Positions 54,586 to 62,766 of a stretch of 64,000 bases of DNA are shown here, one piece after another. The stretch comes from Pseudomonas sp. CHM02 (GTDB taxonomy: Bacteria > Pseudomonadota > Gammaproteobacteria > Pseudomonadales > Pseudomonadaceae), in assembly GCF_000612585.1 (NCBI RefSeq), contig NZ_JFCA01000026.1, positions 39,911-103,910 of the forward strand, read 5' to 3'. Below the pieces are notes generated by a model. The model searched no databases. It was not told where the DNA came from and worked only from the letters and a program-made list of their open reading frames with translations. Position numbers and translations under genes: made by a program. How positions within the stretch are numbered: position 1 is the stretch's first letter; each line of letters opens with the position of its first letter.

Positions 54586-54924
54586 TCAGCCCGGTGGCCA
54601 GTTCATCTGACGCTGACCCAGTACATGCATATGGATGTGATAAACGGTCTGCCCGCCTTTCGGATTGCAGTTCATCACCACTCGGAAGCCTTCCTCGCAG
54701 CCTTGCTCCACCGCCAGGCGCTGGGCGGTGAATAAAATATGGCCGGCCAGGGCTTTGTCTTCTTCGGTCAGGTCATTGAGCGTGGGGATATGTTTCTTCG
54801 GAATGACCAGGAAATGCACTGGCGCCGCCGGATGGATGTCCTTGAAGGCCAGGACCTGGTCGTCTTCGTAGATGATATCCGCGGGTATTTCTCTGTTGAT
54901 GATTTTGGTGAACAGAGTATCCAC
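54586..54924 (-). CDS. hinT: HIT family purine nucleoside phosphoramidase (HinT-like)
   Basis: This small hydrolase acts on adenosine 5'-phosphoramidates. The 112-residue product has the histidine triad YHIHMHVL (His96, His98, His100) and the upstream HFLVIPKKHIPTL strand-helix, as in HinT. It starts with GTG. It lies between coq7 and an SDR gene on the same strand, in gaps of 117 and 46 bp. Confidence 0.95.
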   Translation of the reverse strand: MDTLFTKIINREIPADIIYEDDQVLAFKDIHPAAPVHFLVIPKKHIPTLNDLTEEDKALAGHILFTAQRLAVEQGCEEGFRVVMNCNPKGGQTVYHIHMHVLGQRQMNWPPG

Positions 54925-54970
54925 AGCTGTTTCTCCATTATGAATATGCAGGGTGAGTGTACTCAGCCGG

Positions 54971-55759
54971 TCAGCGCGGGCAATAGGCCTTGTTGATGGC
55001 GCCGGCGATCTTGCGGGTCAGCCAGCGTGGGCTGAAGCGCGGGCTAAAGGCGATCCAGCGGTTGCGTCGGCCGGGAATGATGATGGCCTTGTTCTTTTCC
55101 AGGGCGCGCACAGTGTAGAGCGCCACTTCCTCGGGGCTCATCAGTTGTTGGCTGCGGTCGAGCTTGGCGGTATCCATTTGCGCAGTGCCGAAGAATGCGG
55201 TGCGTGTGGGGCCCGGGCAAAGGACCGAGACCTTGATGCCGCAGGTTTTCAACTCTTCACGCAGGCCTTCGGAGAAGTGCAGTACGTAGGCCTTGCTGGC
55301 GTAGTAAGTACTCATCCACGGGCCGGGCTGGAATGCCGCGATGGACGCCACATTGAGAATTTGCCCGCCGCCGTGCAGCGCCATGGTGTTGCCGAGCGCG
55401 TGACACATACGGGTCAGGGCTAGGATGTTGACCTCCATGAGGTCCTGTTCGGTCATCCAGTCCTGGGCCAGGAACGGCCCGCTGGTGCCGATGCCGGCAC
55501 AGTTCACCAGCAGGTCGATCTGCCGCTCACCTTCTTCAAGCTCCAGCAGGAAGCCCGACAAGCGCAGCGGCTCGCCCAGGTCGCAGGCCCGGAACAGCAC
55601 CTCGACGCCAAAGCGTTGGGTCAATTCGATTGCAATGCTTTCCAACTGATCACGCTGGCGGGCCACCAGAATCAAGCTGCGGCCACGACGGGCCAGTGCT
55701 TCGGCCAGGGCCAGGCCGATGCCGCTGGAGGCGCCGGTGATCAGAGCGTAACGGGTCAT
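54971..55759 (-). CDS. Short-chain dehydrogenase/reductase
   Basis: This 262-residue classical SDR has the cofactor motif TGASSGIG (residues 8-15), NCAGIG, Ser138 (VASIA) and the Tyr151-xxx-Lys155 pair (STYYASKAYV). A basic C-terminal segment after residue 235 is typical of the DltE/YqjQ-like subgroup. The start MTRYALITG at 55759 is preceded by GGAG; an ATG four codons earlier is possible. The natural substrate is unknown. Confidence 0.92.
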   Translation of the reverse strand: MTRYALITGASSGIGLALAEALARRGRSLILVARQRDQLESIAIELTQRFGVEVLFRACDLGEPLRLSGFLLELEEGERQIDLLVNCAGIGTSGPFLAQDWMTEQDLMEVNILALTRMCHALGNTMALHGGGQILNVASIAAFQPGPWMSTYYASKAYVLHFSEGLREELKTCGIKVSVLCPGPTRTAFFGTAQMDTAKLDRSQQLMSPEEVALYTVRALEKNKAIIIPGRRNRWIAFSPRFSPRWLTRKIAGAINKAYCPR

Positions 55760-55774
55760 GCCTTTCTCCATCGC

Positions 55775-55818
55775 AACACCCCCGGCCTGCGACAGAGGCA
55801 TCGCAGGCGGGGGGTGTT
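55775..55818. repeat. Strong hairpin between the DUF805 and SDR genes
   Basis: AACACCCCCGGCCTGCGA and TCGCAGGCGGGGGGTGTT form a stem of about 18 bp with one mismatch and an eight-base loop. The T-rich side (TTTCTTT) is on the plus strand, while the genes on both sides are read on the minus strand, so it may be a terminator for antisense transcription or a stabilising hairpin at the 3' end of the DUF805 message. Confidence 0.7.
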
Positions 55819-55821
55819 TCT

Positions 55822-56784
55822 TTACTGTTCTGGAGAGTCTACAGGTTCGCTCGCTTCGTCAGCACTCTGCGCTTCGTCTTCTTCTACGGTAGCGCTTTGG
55901 TCGGCGTCGTCATCGGAGGTGATGGAGCTGCTTTCGTAGCTGCTGTCCATGTTGGCTTCGAGTTGGTTCAGGTAGCCGTTCATGCCCAGGGTCACCACGA
56001 TGGCGAGCATGACCGGGATAAACGCCAACCACAGCGTGGCCAGGACTTTTACCGCCGTAGAGTTGCGTGGCGGTGGCGCACCGTATTGGTTGGCCCCCGC
56101 GTTCCCCGGCAATACCAGCAACAGGATCGGGAAGACGCTGTTCACCAGCGGGACCAGGTTGAGGAAGTACAGCCAGCCGGACCAACCCAAGTCGTGCAGA
56201 CGTTGCACACCGATCTGTACGCTGACCCAGACAAGCGCAACAAACAAGGCGAGACCCAGCAGCACCCCGAGGATCGTGCCTGCTGTCGGCGATGCGGTAG
56301 CCACGGCAAAGCTGACGGTGCTGATGATGCCACCTGCGACGAGCAGCGCAAGAGTCAAGACCAGGGTCCAGGCGAGGTAGCGCAGACGGCCAATACGCCC
56401 GTGGATAGTGAAAACCTTGAGGGTGGCGTATTCCGGCAGGTTCTCACCTACCGCAGCACGCGGCGGCGCGTAGGGCGAAGCGGCCGGGCGAGAGAAGTCG
56501 GCAGCGCCGGAATCCGTTTCATGGGTTTCGGCGAGGTTGAAGGCCACAGGCTGTTCGGCTTCGATACGTGCATCGACCCCGGCGTTTTTCAGTGCAGTGA
56601 GGTAGGTTTCGGCGTCCGGGCGGGACAGGTCACGTTTGAGTGCGACCGTGCGGCCGGAAAAAAGCTTCTCGATGGCCTCGACTTCGCTCTTGAACAGCTC
56701 GGCCAGGTTCAGTTTGGCCGTGGTGCTTTCGACACCCGGGAGCAAGGCTCCATCAAACACAATCTTGAAACGGTTGTCGCTCAT
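55822..56784 (-). CDS. DUF805 membrane protein with N-terminal unknown module
   Basis: This 320-residue protein has a soluble N-terminal module (about 1-80, starting MSDNRFKIVFDGALLPGV) and a Pro-rich linker (about 97-110). A DUF805 region of four helices follows (about 125-270, with GRIGRLRYLAW and RLHDLGWSGWLYFLNLVPLV, both typical of DUF805), then a very acidic Ser/Asp/Glu tail (about 285-320). The DUF805 family is widespread but uncharacterised. It stands between NMO and SDR genes on the same strand. Confidence 0.88.
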   Translation of the reverse strand: MSDNRFKIVFDGALLPGVESTTAKLNLAELFKSEVEAIEKLFSGRTVALKRDLSRPDAETYLTALKNAGVDARIEAEQPVAFNLAETHETDSGAADFSRPAASPYAPPRAAVGENLPEYATLKVFTIHGRIGRLRYLAWTLVLTLALLVAGGIISTVSFAVATASPTAGTILGVLLGLALFVALVWVSVQIGVQRLHDLGWSGWLYFLNLVPLVNSVFPILLLVLPGNAGANQYGAPPPRNSTAVKVLATLWLAFIPVMLAIVVTLGMNGYLNQLEANMDSSYESSSITSDDDADQSATVEEDEAQSADEASEPVDSPEQ

Positions 56785-56820
56785 GCGGGCTTCCTTGTCA
56801 CTTATTCAGGGGGGAGTGCA

Positions 56821-56841
56821 GGCCTGCGCAATCGGCAGGCC
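56821..56841 (-). terminator. Weak hairpin after the nitronate monooxygenase gene
   Basis: GGCCTGC and GCAGGCC form a 7-bp stem around seven bases, 12 bp after the stop codon of the minus-strand gene. No T-run follows, so read-through into the DUF805 gene is likely. Confidence 0.4.
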
Positions 56842-56852
56842 TTGCGGTTGGG

Positions 56853-57815
56853 TCAGCGTGGCCAGCGCAGTTGCGCTGCCTGTTCGCGTGCCTTGCGGTA
56901 TTCTGCATCCAGGCGGGCAACCAGTTCATCGACGCTGGGCAGATCATCAATCTCACCGACACCTTGGCCGGCTGACCATACAGTCTTCCATGCCTTGGCC
57001 TCGTCGCTCAATGGCTTGAGCTTGGAGCCAAAGTTGACTTCGCCTTTGCCTTGCAGGGCGGCGAGGTCGAAACCGGCGTTTTCCAGGCTCTGGCGCATGA
57101 AGCTGGCGGGCACGCCGGAGACAGCAGGAGTGTGCACGATGTCGGCAGCGCGCGATGTGAGCAGCATCTCTTTATACGCATCCGGGGCATGGCTTTCGGT
57201 GGTACCGATAAAGCGCGTGCCGAAATAGGCCAGGTCCGCACCGAGCAACTGGGCAGCGAGAATCTCGTGCCCGTGGTTGAGGCAACCTGCCAGCAGTAGG
57301 GTTTTGTCGAAGAACTGGCGGATCTCGGCAATCAGCGAGAATGGGCTCCAGGTGCCAGCATGGCCGCCGGCGCCGGCCGCTACGGCGATCAGGCCATCCA
57401 CGCCGGCTTCGGCAGCCTTTTCGGCATGGCGGCGGGTGGTGACGTCGTGGAATACCAAGCCACCATAGCTGTGCACGGCATCCACCAACTCCTTGACGGC
57501 GCCCAGGCTGGTAATGACGATCGGCACTTTGTGCTCGACGCAGATCGCCAGGTCGGCCTCCAGTCGTGGGTTGCTGTTGTGCACGATCAGGTTGACGGCG
57601 TAGGGCGCGGGGTTGTCCAGCTGTGCCAGGCCCGCTTCGATTTCTTCCAGCCAGGCCTTGAACCCGCTGCTTTCGCGTTGGTTAAGCGCCGGGAAACTCC
57701 CGACTACCCCGTTGCGGCAGCACGCCAGGACCAGTTGCGGGTTGGAAATCAGAAACATCGGCGCAGCCACGACGGGCAGGCGCAGACGTTGTTCGAGCAG
57801 AGCGGGCAGCGACAT
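56853..57815 (-). CDS. Nitronate monooxygenase family flavoenzyme
   Basis: This 320-residue FMN-dependent TIM-barrel enzyme is of the nitronate monooxygenase/2-nitropropane dioxygenase family. It begins with the family segment RLPVVAAPMFLISNPQLVLA and has the phosphate-binding VAAGAGGHAG region with the conserved catalytic His. It would detoxify alkyl nitronates such as propionate-3-nitronate; some family members are enoyl reductases, so the substrate is tentative. It is followed by the DUF805 gene on the same strand. Confidence 0.9.
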   Translation of the reverse strand: MSLPALLEQRLRLPVVAAPMFLISNPQLVLACCRNGVVGSFPALNQRESSGFKAWLEEIEAGLAQLDNPAPYAVNLIVHNSNPRLEADLAICVEHKVPIVITSLGAVKELVDAVHSYGGLVFHDVTTRRHAEKAAEAGVDGLIAVAAGAGGHAGTWSPFSLIAEIRQFFDKTLLLAGCLNHGHEILAAQLLGADLAYFGTRFIGTTESHAPDAYKEMLLTSRAADIVHTPAVSGVPASFMRQSLENAGFDLAALQGKGEVNFGSKLKPLSDEAKAWKTVWSAGQGVGEIDDLPSVDELVARLDAEYRKAREQAAQLRWPR

Positions 57816-57839
57816 TGGAGGTACCCCGAGTAATTGAAG

Positions 57840-58268
57840 TTAGAACGGTTTGACCACGACCAAAATTACGATAGCCAGCAATATCAGAACGGGCACCTCA
57901 TTGAACCAGCGATAAAAGACATGGCTGCGGGTGTTTTCGCCACGGGCAAAACGTTTTACCTGCGCGCCGCACATATGGTGGTAACCGATGAGGAACACGA
58001 CCAGTGTCAGCTTGGCATGGATCCAGGCCCCCGACTGAAAGATGCCGGGGTTGAGGGCGATCAGCCAGATACCGAACACCAGGCTGGCAACCATCGCCGG
58101 GCCCATGATGCCGCGATACAGCTTGCGTTCCATGACGCTGAAACGCTCTTTGCTGACGGTGTCCTCGCTTTGGGCGTGGTAGACGAACAGGCGCGGAAGG
58201 TAGAACAGCCCGGCAAACCAGCAGACGATGCTGACGATGTGGAAGGCTTTGATCCATAGATAGAGCAT
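57840..58268 (-). CDS. hemJ: Protoporphyrinogen oxidase HemJ
   Basis: This integral membrane haem-biosynthesis enzyme replaces HemG/HemY in many proteobacteria. The 142-residue protein has four membrane helices. The conserved His10 (KAFHIVSIVCWFAGLFY) and Lys near LYRGIMGPAM are present, as are the YHHMCG histidines. It is divergent from argC. HemJ was formerly annotated as a CopD-like hypothetical protein. Confidence 0.94.
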   Translation of the reverse strand: MLYLWIKAFHIVSIVCWFAGLFYLPRLFVYHAQSEDTVSKERFSVMERKLYRGIMGPAMVASLVFGIWLIALNPGIFQSGAWIHAKLTLVVFLIGYHHMCGAQVKRFARGENTRSHVFYRWFNEVPVLILLAIVILVVVKPF

Positions 58269-58404
58269 TTCTAGTTATTCCCAGGTTCACGGTAACTGAA
58301 GATAGTAGTGGCTCATGCGCCCGTACGTCACGTTGACGGTTGTCGCAGGACGATACGGCCCCTATTATCGACGGCTTTCCAGTGGGTTCGTTGAGGGCAG
58401 GTTT

Positions 58405-59439
58405 ATGGTCAAGGTCGGTATCGTCGGCGGCACGGGTTACACCGGTGTCGAATTGCTGCGTCTGTTGGCTCAGCATCCGCAAGCTGAGGTGGTGGTTATC
58501 ACCTCCCGATCCGAGGCCGGCCTGGCCGTGGCCGATATGTACCCGAACCTGCGAGGCCATTACGACGGCCTGGCGTTCAGCGTTCCGGACATCAAGACTC
58601 TGGGCGCGTGCGACGTGGTGTTCTTCGCCACGCCTCACGGTGTTGCCCATGCATTGGCCGGTGAACTGCTGGCCGCTGGCACCAAGGTGATCGACCTGTC
58701 CGCGGACTTCCGTCTGCAGGACGCTGATGAGTGGGCCAAGTGGTATGGCCAGCCTCACGGCGCGCCGGAGCTGTTGGAAGAGGCTGTGTACGGCCTGCCG
58801 GAAGTCAATCGTGAGCAGATCAAGCAAGCGCGCCTGATCGCGGTGCCGGGTTGCTATCCAACGGCAACACAGCTGGGTTTCCTGCCATTGCTGGAAGCCG
58901 GGTTGGCGGATGCATCGCGGCTGATCGCAGACTGCAAGTCGGGTGTGAGTGGCGCCGGTCGTGGTGCGGCGGTGGGTTCGTTGTACTCCGAGACGTCGGA
59001 AAGCATGAAGGCCTACGCGGTAAAAGGGCATCGTCACTTGCCGGAAATCCGCCAGGGCCTGCGTCGTGCAGCCGGTAAAGACGTGGGCCTGACCTTCGTG
59101 CCGCACCTGACCCCGATGATCCGCGGCATTCACTCCACGCTCTACGCGACCGTGGTTGACCGTTCGGTAGACCTGCAGGCCCTGTTCGAAAAGCGTTATG
59201 CCAACGAACCGTTCGTCGACGTTATGCCGGCCGGCAGTCATCCGGAAACCCGCAGCGTGCGTGGCGCGAACGTGTGCCGGATTGCTGTGCACCGTCCTCA
59301 GGATGGCGACCTGGTCGTGGTGTTGTCGGTGATCGATAACCTGGTCAAGGGCGCGTCGGGCCAGGCAGTGCAGAACCTGAACATCCTGTTTGGCCTGGAC
59401 GAGAAGCTCGGCCTGTCCCACGCGGGCATGCTGCCTTAA
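58405..59439 (+). CDS. argC: N-acetyl-gamma-glutamyl-phosphate reductase ArgC
   Basis: This NADPH-dependent third step of arginine synthesis uses a catalytic cysteine, Cys150 in AVPGCYPTATQLG. The 344-residue protein starts MVKVGIVGGTGYTGVELLRL, the nucleotide-binding motif. The substrate-binding segment HRHLPEIRQGL and HLTPMIRGI are present. I chose the ATG at 58405, preceded by GAGGGCAGG. It is followed by a strong terminator and then erpA. Confidence 0.98.
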   Translation: MVKVGIVGGTGYTGVELLRLLAQHPQAEVVVITSRSEAGLAVADMYPNLRGHYDGLAFSVPDIKTLGACDVVFFATPHGVAHALAGELLAAGTKVIDLSADFRLQDADEWAKWYGQPHGAPELLEEAVYGLPEVNREQIKQARLIAVPGCYPTATQLGFLPLLEAGLADASRLIADCKSGVSGAGRGAAVGSLYSETSESMKAYAVKGHRHLPEIRQGLRRAAGKDVGLTFVPHLTPMIRGIHSTLYATVVDRSVDLQALFEKRYANEPFVDVMPAGSHPETRSVRGANVCRIAVHRPQDGDLVVVLSVIDNLVKGASGQAVQNLNILFGLDEKLGLSHAGMLP

Positions 59440-59458
59440 GGCTTTCCGTCTGGTGTGC

Positions 59459-59491
59459 AAAAGGCCCGTTGATCGGGCCTTTTGTGTTTTT
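59459..59491 (+). terminator. argC terminator
   Basis: AAAAGGCCCG and CGGGCCTTTT form a perfect 10-bp stem around five bases, followed by GTGTTTTT, 20 bp after the argC stop codon. Confidence 0.95.
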
Positions 59492-59528
59492 AATGGCGGC
59501 TGCGTAGATTGATATACCGTAACAATAG

Positions 59529-59558
59529 TTGACCGCTTTTCTAGGAGAAGCGGATAAT
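59529..59558 (+). promoter_or_regulatory. erpA promoter with palindromic operator
   Basis: TTGACC (59529-59534) and GATAAT (59553-59558) are separated by 18 bp, a good sigma-70 promoter. The spacer is a near-perfect 21-bp palindrome (59533-59553; arms CCGCTT/AAGCGG with inner TC/GA), which would let a repressor bind between the two boxes. IscR is an obvious candidate because erpA is an Fe-S gene, but the motif was not compared with a known IscR site. Confidence 0.65.
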
Positions 59559-59604
59559 ACCGGCCATTACGCATATGGCGGCGCTACGCCGGGAGATTAT
59601 CAGC

Positions 59605-59955
59605 ATGAGCGTTGAATCCTTCACCCCCACGGCTTTGCAATTCACCCACGGTGCTGCGCACAAGGTGAAGAGCCTGGTCGATGAAGAGGGTAATGATCGC
59701 TTGAAGCTGCGCGTATTCGTTACGGGCGGCGGTTGTTCAGGGTTTCAGTACGGTTTTACCTTCGATGAAGATGTGGCCGATGATGACACCATCGTTGAGC
59801 GCGAAGGCGTAAGCCTGGTCGTGGACCCGATGAGTTTCCAGTACTTGGCAGGTGCCGAGGTGGATTATCAGGAAGGTCTGGAGGGTTCTCGCTTTGTGAT
59901 CAAGAACCCTAACGCTACGACCACTTGTGGTTGCGGGTCTTCGTTCTCGATCTGA
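59605..59955 (+). CDS. erpA: Iron-sulfur cluster carrier ErpA
   Basis: This A-type carrier inserts Fe-S clusters into apo-proteins, including IspG and IspH of isoprenoid synthesis. The 116-residue protein starts [20 protein letters not shown] and has the three cluster-binding cysteines Cys44 (GGGCSGF), Cys108 and Cys110 (TTCGCGSS). I chose ATG 59605, preceded by GGGAG; an upstream ATG adds ten residues with no family support. It is followed by a strong terminator. Confidence 0.97.
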
Positions 59956-59980
59956 TCGATAGCCTGATCCACAGCGAATA

Positions 59981-60019
59981 AAAAACGCCGCTTGGCTTTG
60001 ATAGGCCAAGCGGCGTTTT
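59981..60019. terminator. Bidirectional terminator between erpA and anmK
   Basis: AAAACGCCGCTTGGC and GCCAAGCGGCGTTTT form a perfect 15-bp stem with an eight-base loop and A/T tracts on both sides. It can end both erpA (plus) and anmK (minus). Confidence 0.95.
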
Positions 60020-60043
60020 GCTGTCTACGGATTATTGCGGCAG

Positions 60044-61135
60044 TCAGGCAGGGTAGATAGCGCCCAGTACTCGCAGCCCGTGTGCGCCGGTGACGCTCGG
60101 GCGGTTGGCGGCGATGCCTTCGAGGCAGCAATGGGCCAGCCAGGCGAAGGCCATGGCCTCGACCCAGTCGGGATCTACGCCGTAGGTGGCGGTGCTGCTG
60201 ACGTGAGTCGACGGTAGCAGGGCTGCCAGGCGATTCATCAGGGTAGCGTTGTGCGCGCCACCGCCACACACCAGCAGTGTTTCTGTCTGGGGTTGGGCAG
60301 ACTGCAGCGATTCGACGATTGTGAGCGCGGTCAGCTCCAGCAGAGTGGCCTGCACATCCTGAGGCTCAAATGCAGGCAGGCGGCCAAGGTGTTGTTGCAG
60401 CCATTCCAGGTTGAATACTTCGCGCCCAGTACTCTTGGGGCCCTTCGTCACGAAGAATGGGTCGCTGAGCAGGGCATTGAGTAACGGTGGCTCAATCTTG
60501 CCGCTGGCGGCCCACTGACCATCGCGATCAAAGTTTTCGCCGCGTTGTTGATGAATCCACGCGTCCAGCAGGACATTGCCTGGGCCGCAGTCGAAGCCGG
60601 CTACAGGTTTGCCAGTCTCGATCAGGCTGAGGTTGCTGAAGCCACCCACATTCAATACCGCACGGTTGCCGGTGTGCTCACCAAACAACGCTTCATGGAA
60701 GGCGGGAACCAGCGGCGCGCCCTGGCCACCGGCTGCGACGTCGCGGCTGCGAAAGTCGCTGACCACGGTGATGTTTGTCAGCTCGGTCAGCAAGGCCGGG
60801 TTGCCGATCTGCACGGTAAAGCCCCGGGCGGGTTCATGGCGGATGGTCTGGCCATGGCTGCCAATCGCGCGAATGTCCTGGGGCTTGAGGTGTTGCTGAT
60901 CGAGCAAGGCGTGAATGCCTTGTGCGGCCAGGCTCACCCATTTCTGCTGGGCGATGGCTGAGCGGGCGATTTCATCCGGGCCGCTGGCGCACAGAGCCAG
61001 CAGCTCGGTGCGCAGGGTATCTGGCATGGGAATGTAGTGCGTGGCGATCAGCTTGACTGCCGGGTCTTGCTCGATCAGCGCAATGTCCAGGCCATCGAGG
61101 CTGGTACCGGACATCACGCCTATATAGAGCGACAT
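60044..61135 (-). CDS. anmK: Anhydro-N-acetylmuramic acid kinase AnmK
   Basis: This enzyme hydrolyses and phosphorylates 1,6-anhydroMurNAc to MurNAc-6-phosphate, a peptidoglycan recycling step. The 363-residue protein has the ASKHA motif GVMSGTSLDGLD (about residues 6-17), GSHGQTIRH, NVGGFSNLSL and VCGGGAHN. It shares the recycling theme with amgK and murU at 33.8 kb. It lies 3 bp downstream of a M23 peptidase gene on the same strand, so both probably form an operon. Confidence 0.97.
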   Translation of the reverse strand: MSLYIGVMSGTSLDGLDIALIEQDPAVKLIATHYIPMPDTLRTELLALCASGPDEIARSAIAQQKWVSLAAQGIHALLDQQHLKPQDIRAIGSHGQTIRHEPARGFTVQIGNPALLTELTNITVVSDFRSRDVAAGGQGAPLVPAFHEALFGEHTGNRAVLNVGGFSNLSLIETGKPVAGFDCGPGNVLLDAWIHQQRGENFDRDGQWAASGKIEPPLLNALLSDPFFVTKGPKSTGREVFNLEWLQQHLGRLPAFEPQDVQATLLELTALTIVESLQSAQPQTETLLVCGGGAHNATLMNRLAALLPSTHVSSTATYGVDPDWVEAMAFAWLAHCCLEGIAANRPSVTGAHGLRVLGAIYPA

Positions 61136-61138
61136 GCT

Positions 61139-62557
61139 TCAGCGCTTCGCCGAAGCCAGCAGGGTGGAGCGCTCTTGATCCATGCGTGCCATCAACGGTT
61201 GGCTCTGCTGCATGAAGCGCGCGCGCTCGGCCTTGGCGATCGGGTCAGCCATGGGCAGTTTCTGGCCCAGCGGATCGACGTGTACGCCATTGACCTGGAA
61301 TTCATAGTGCAAGTGCGGGCCGGTGGAGAGGCCAGTAGTGCCGATATAGCCGATCACCTGACCTTGCTTCACGGTGCCGCCAGTTTGCACGCCCTTGGCG
61401 AAGCCTTGCATGTGGCCATACAGCGTACGGTAGGTATTGCCGTGTTGAATGATCACGGTATTGCCGTAACCGCCGCGACGGCCGGCCAGCAGCACTTTGC
61501 CATCGCCGGCGGCCTTGATCGGCGTGCCACGCGGGGCGGCGTAGTCGACGCCTTTGTGGGCGCGAATTTTGTTCAGAATTGGATGCTTGCGACCCATGGA
61601 AAAACGCGAGCTAATGCGAGCGAAGTCCACCGGCGTGCGGATGAAAGCTTTGCGCATGCTATTGCCATCAGCCGTGTAGTAGCTGCTGTTGCCTTGTTTG
61701 TTGGTGTAGCGCACGGCGGTGTAGGTCTTGCCGCGGTTGGTGAAGCGTGCGGAGAGAATATTGCCAGTGCCGACGACTTTGCCGTTGGCGACTTTCTGCT
61801 CGTAGATCACGTCGAATTCGTCGCCTTGGCGGATGTCTTGGGCGAAGTCGATGTCGTAGCCGAACACGCTGGCCATGTCCATCGTCATGCTGTGGGACAA
61901 GCCGGCGCGGGCTGCCGATTGTGACAACGAGCTGTTGATCACGCCGTGTACATAGGCGGAGCGCATGACCGGTTTGGTGGTGATGCGGTTGAAGGCAAAG
62001 CCTTTGGCGCCTTTGGTCAGGGTGATGCTTTCGAGGTCGTTGATATTGCTGTGCAGGTTGTTCAACTGACCGTCAGGCGTCAGTTCGAACTCAAGTTTCT
62101 GGCCATGCTTGAGCTGGGTGAATTGCTTGGCTTGCTTATCACTGGCCAGTACTTCATTGACCGTTGCAGCGGGGAGGCCGACTTTCTCGAACAGCGTGGA
62201 CAGTGTGTCGCCCCTGGCGACGATCACTTCGCGGTGCTGAGGGTTCTTGGCTGCGTCGGCAGCAGGCGCTGGCTGCTCCTGGACTGCTTGCTGGGTATCT
62301 TCGGGAGCGCTTTCTATCTGGGCGAACGGCGATTCGGTGGGTGCGTTTGTGGCTTGTTGTGCGTCGGAAGCGTCTTGATCTTGTGTCAGTTGTTCAACTG
62401 GACTTTCCAGGTCAAGGCTCAGGGATGTTCGTTTGGCTTCTACGTCACTGGAAGGGAATACCAGGAGTGCCAGGCTGAGAAGGGCGGCGATACCACTTGC
62501 GGCGAGCAGGTGGGTCTTCGGGTAAAGCGGCGGCGCTTTAGACGGTTCAGTGGTCAT
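61139..62557 (-). CDS. mepM: M23 family peptidoglycan endopeptidase (MepM-like)
   Basis: This is an inner-membrane-anchored, periplasmic DD-endopeptidase that probably opens peptide cross-links during wall growth. The 472-residue protein has an N-terminal membrane helix (about 12-35), a low-complexity linker, an OapA/LysM-like segment (about 110-180) and a C-terminal LytM domain. The zinc ligands there lie in HKGVDYAAP and GPHLHYEF. I chose ATG 62557; a longer frame adds a Ser-rich segment from the promoter area. It is followed by anmK after 3 bp and is divergent from tyrS. Confidence 0.93.
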   Translation of the reverse strand: MTTEPSKAPPLYPKTHLLAASGIAALLSLALLVFPSSDVEAKRTSLSLDLESPVEQLTQDQDASDAQQATNAPTESPFAQIESAPEDTQQAVQEQPAPAADAAKNPQHREVIVARGDTLSTLFEKVGLPAATVNEVLASDKQAKQFTQLKHGQKLEFELTPDGQLNNLHSNINDLESITLTKGAKGFAFNRITTKPVMRSAYVHGVINSSLSQSAARAGLSHSMTMDMASVFGYDIDFAQDIRQGDEFDVIYEQKVANGKVVGTGNILSARFTNRGKTYTAVRYTNKQGNSSYYTADGNSMRKAFIRTPVDFARISSRFSMGRKHPILNKIRAHKGVDYAAPRGTPIKAAGDGKVLLAGRRGGYGNTVIIQHGNTYRTLYGHMQGFAKGVQTGGTVKQGQVIGYIGTTGLSTGPHLHYEFQVNGVHVDPLGQKLPMADPIAKAERARFMQQSQPLMARMDQERSTLLASAKR

Positions 62558-62766
62558 AGGTAATTTTGACTTTGAAGATGAAATGGAAAAGATGAATGAC
62601 ATGATGAAGATGAAATAACTGTATAAAATATAACCAAATCATCTGTGGCGCAAGCTCGCGAATGCGGGGCTTGCTGAACGGTGTCCGTTCGCAGGGCAAA
62701 ACTTGTAATTAGTCCCTGATCTTGTATGGTTGGTTCCCTTTTGAATCTGAGCCTTGCGGGTCTGTT

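Noticed and set aside
57898..59574. 558-residue frame opposite argC and across hemJ
   Set aside because: Crosses the hemJ/argC divergent promoter and both genes in the wrong frame.
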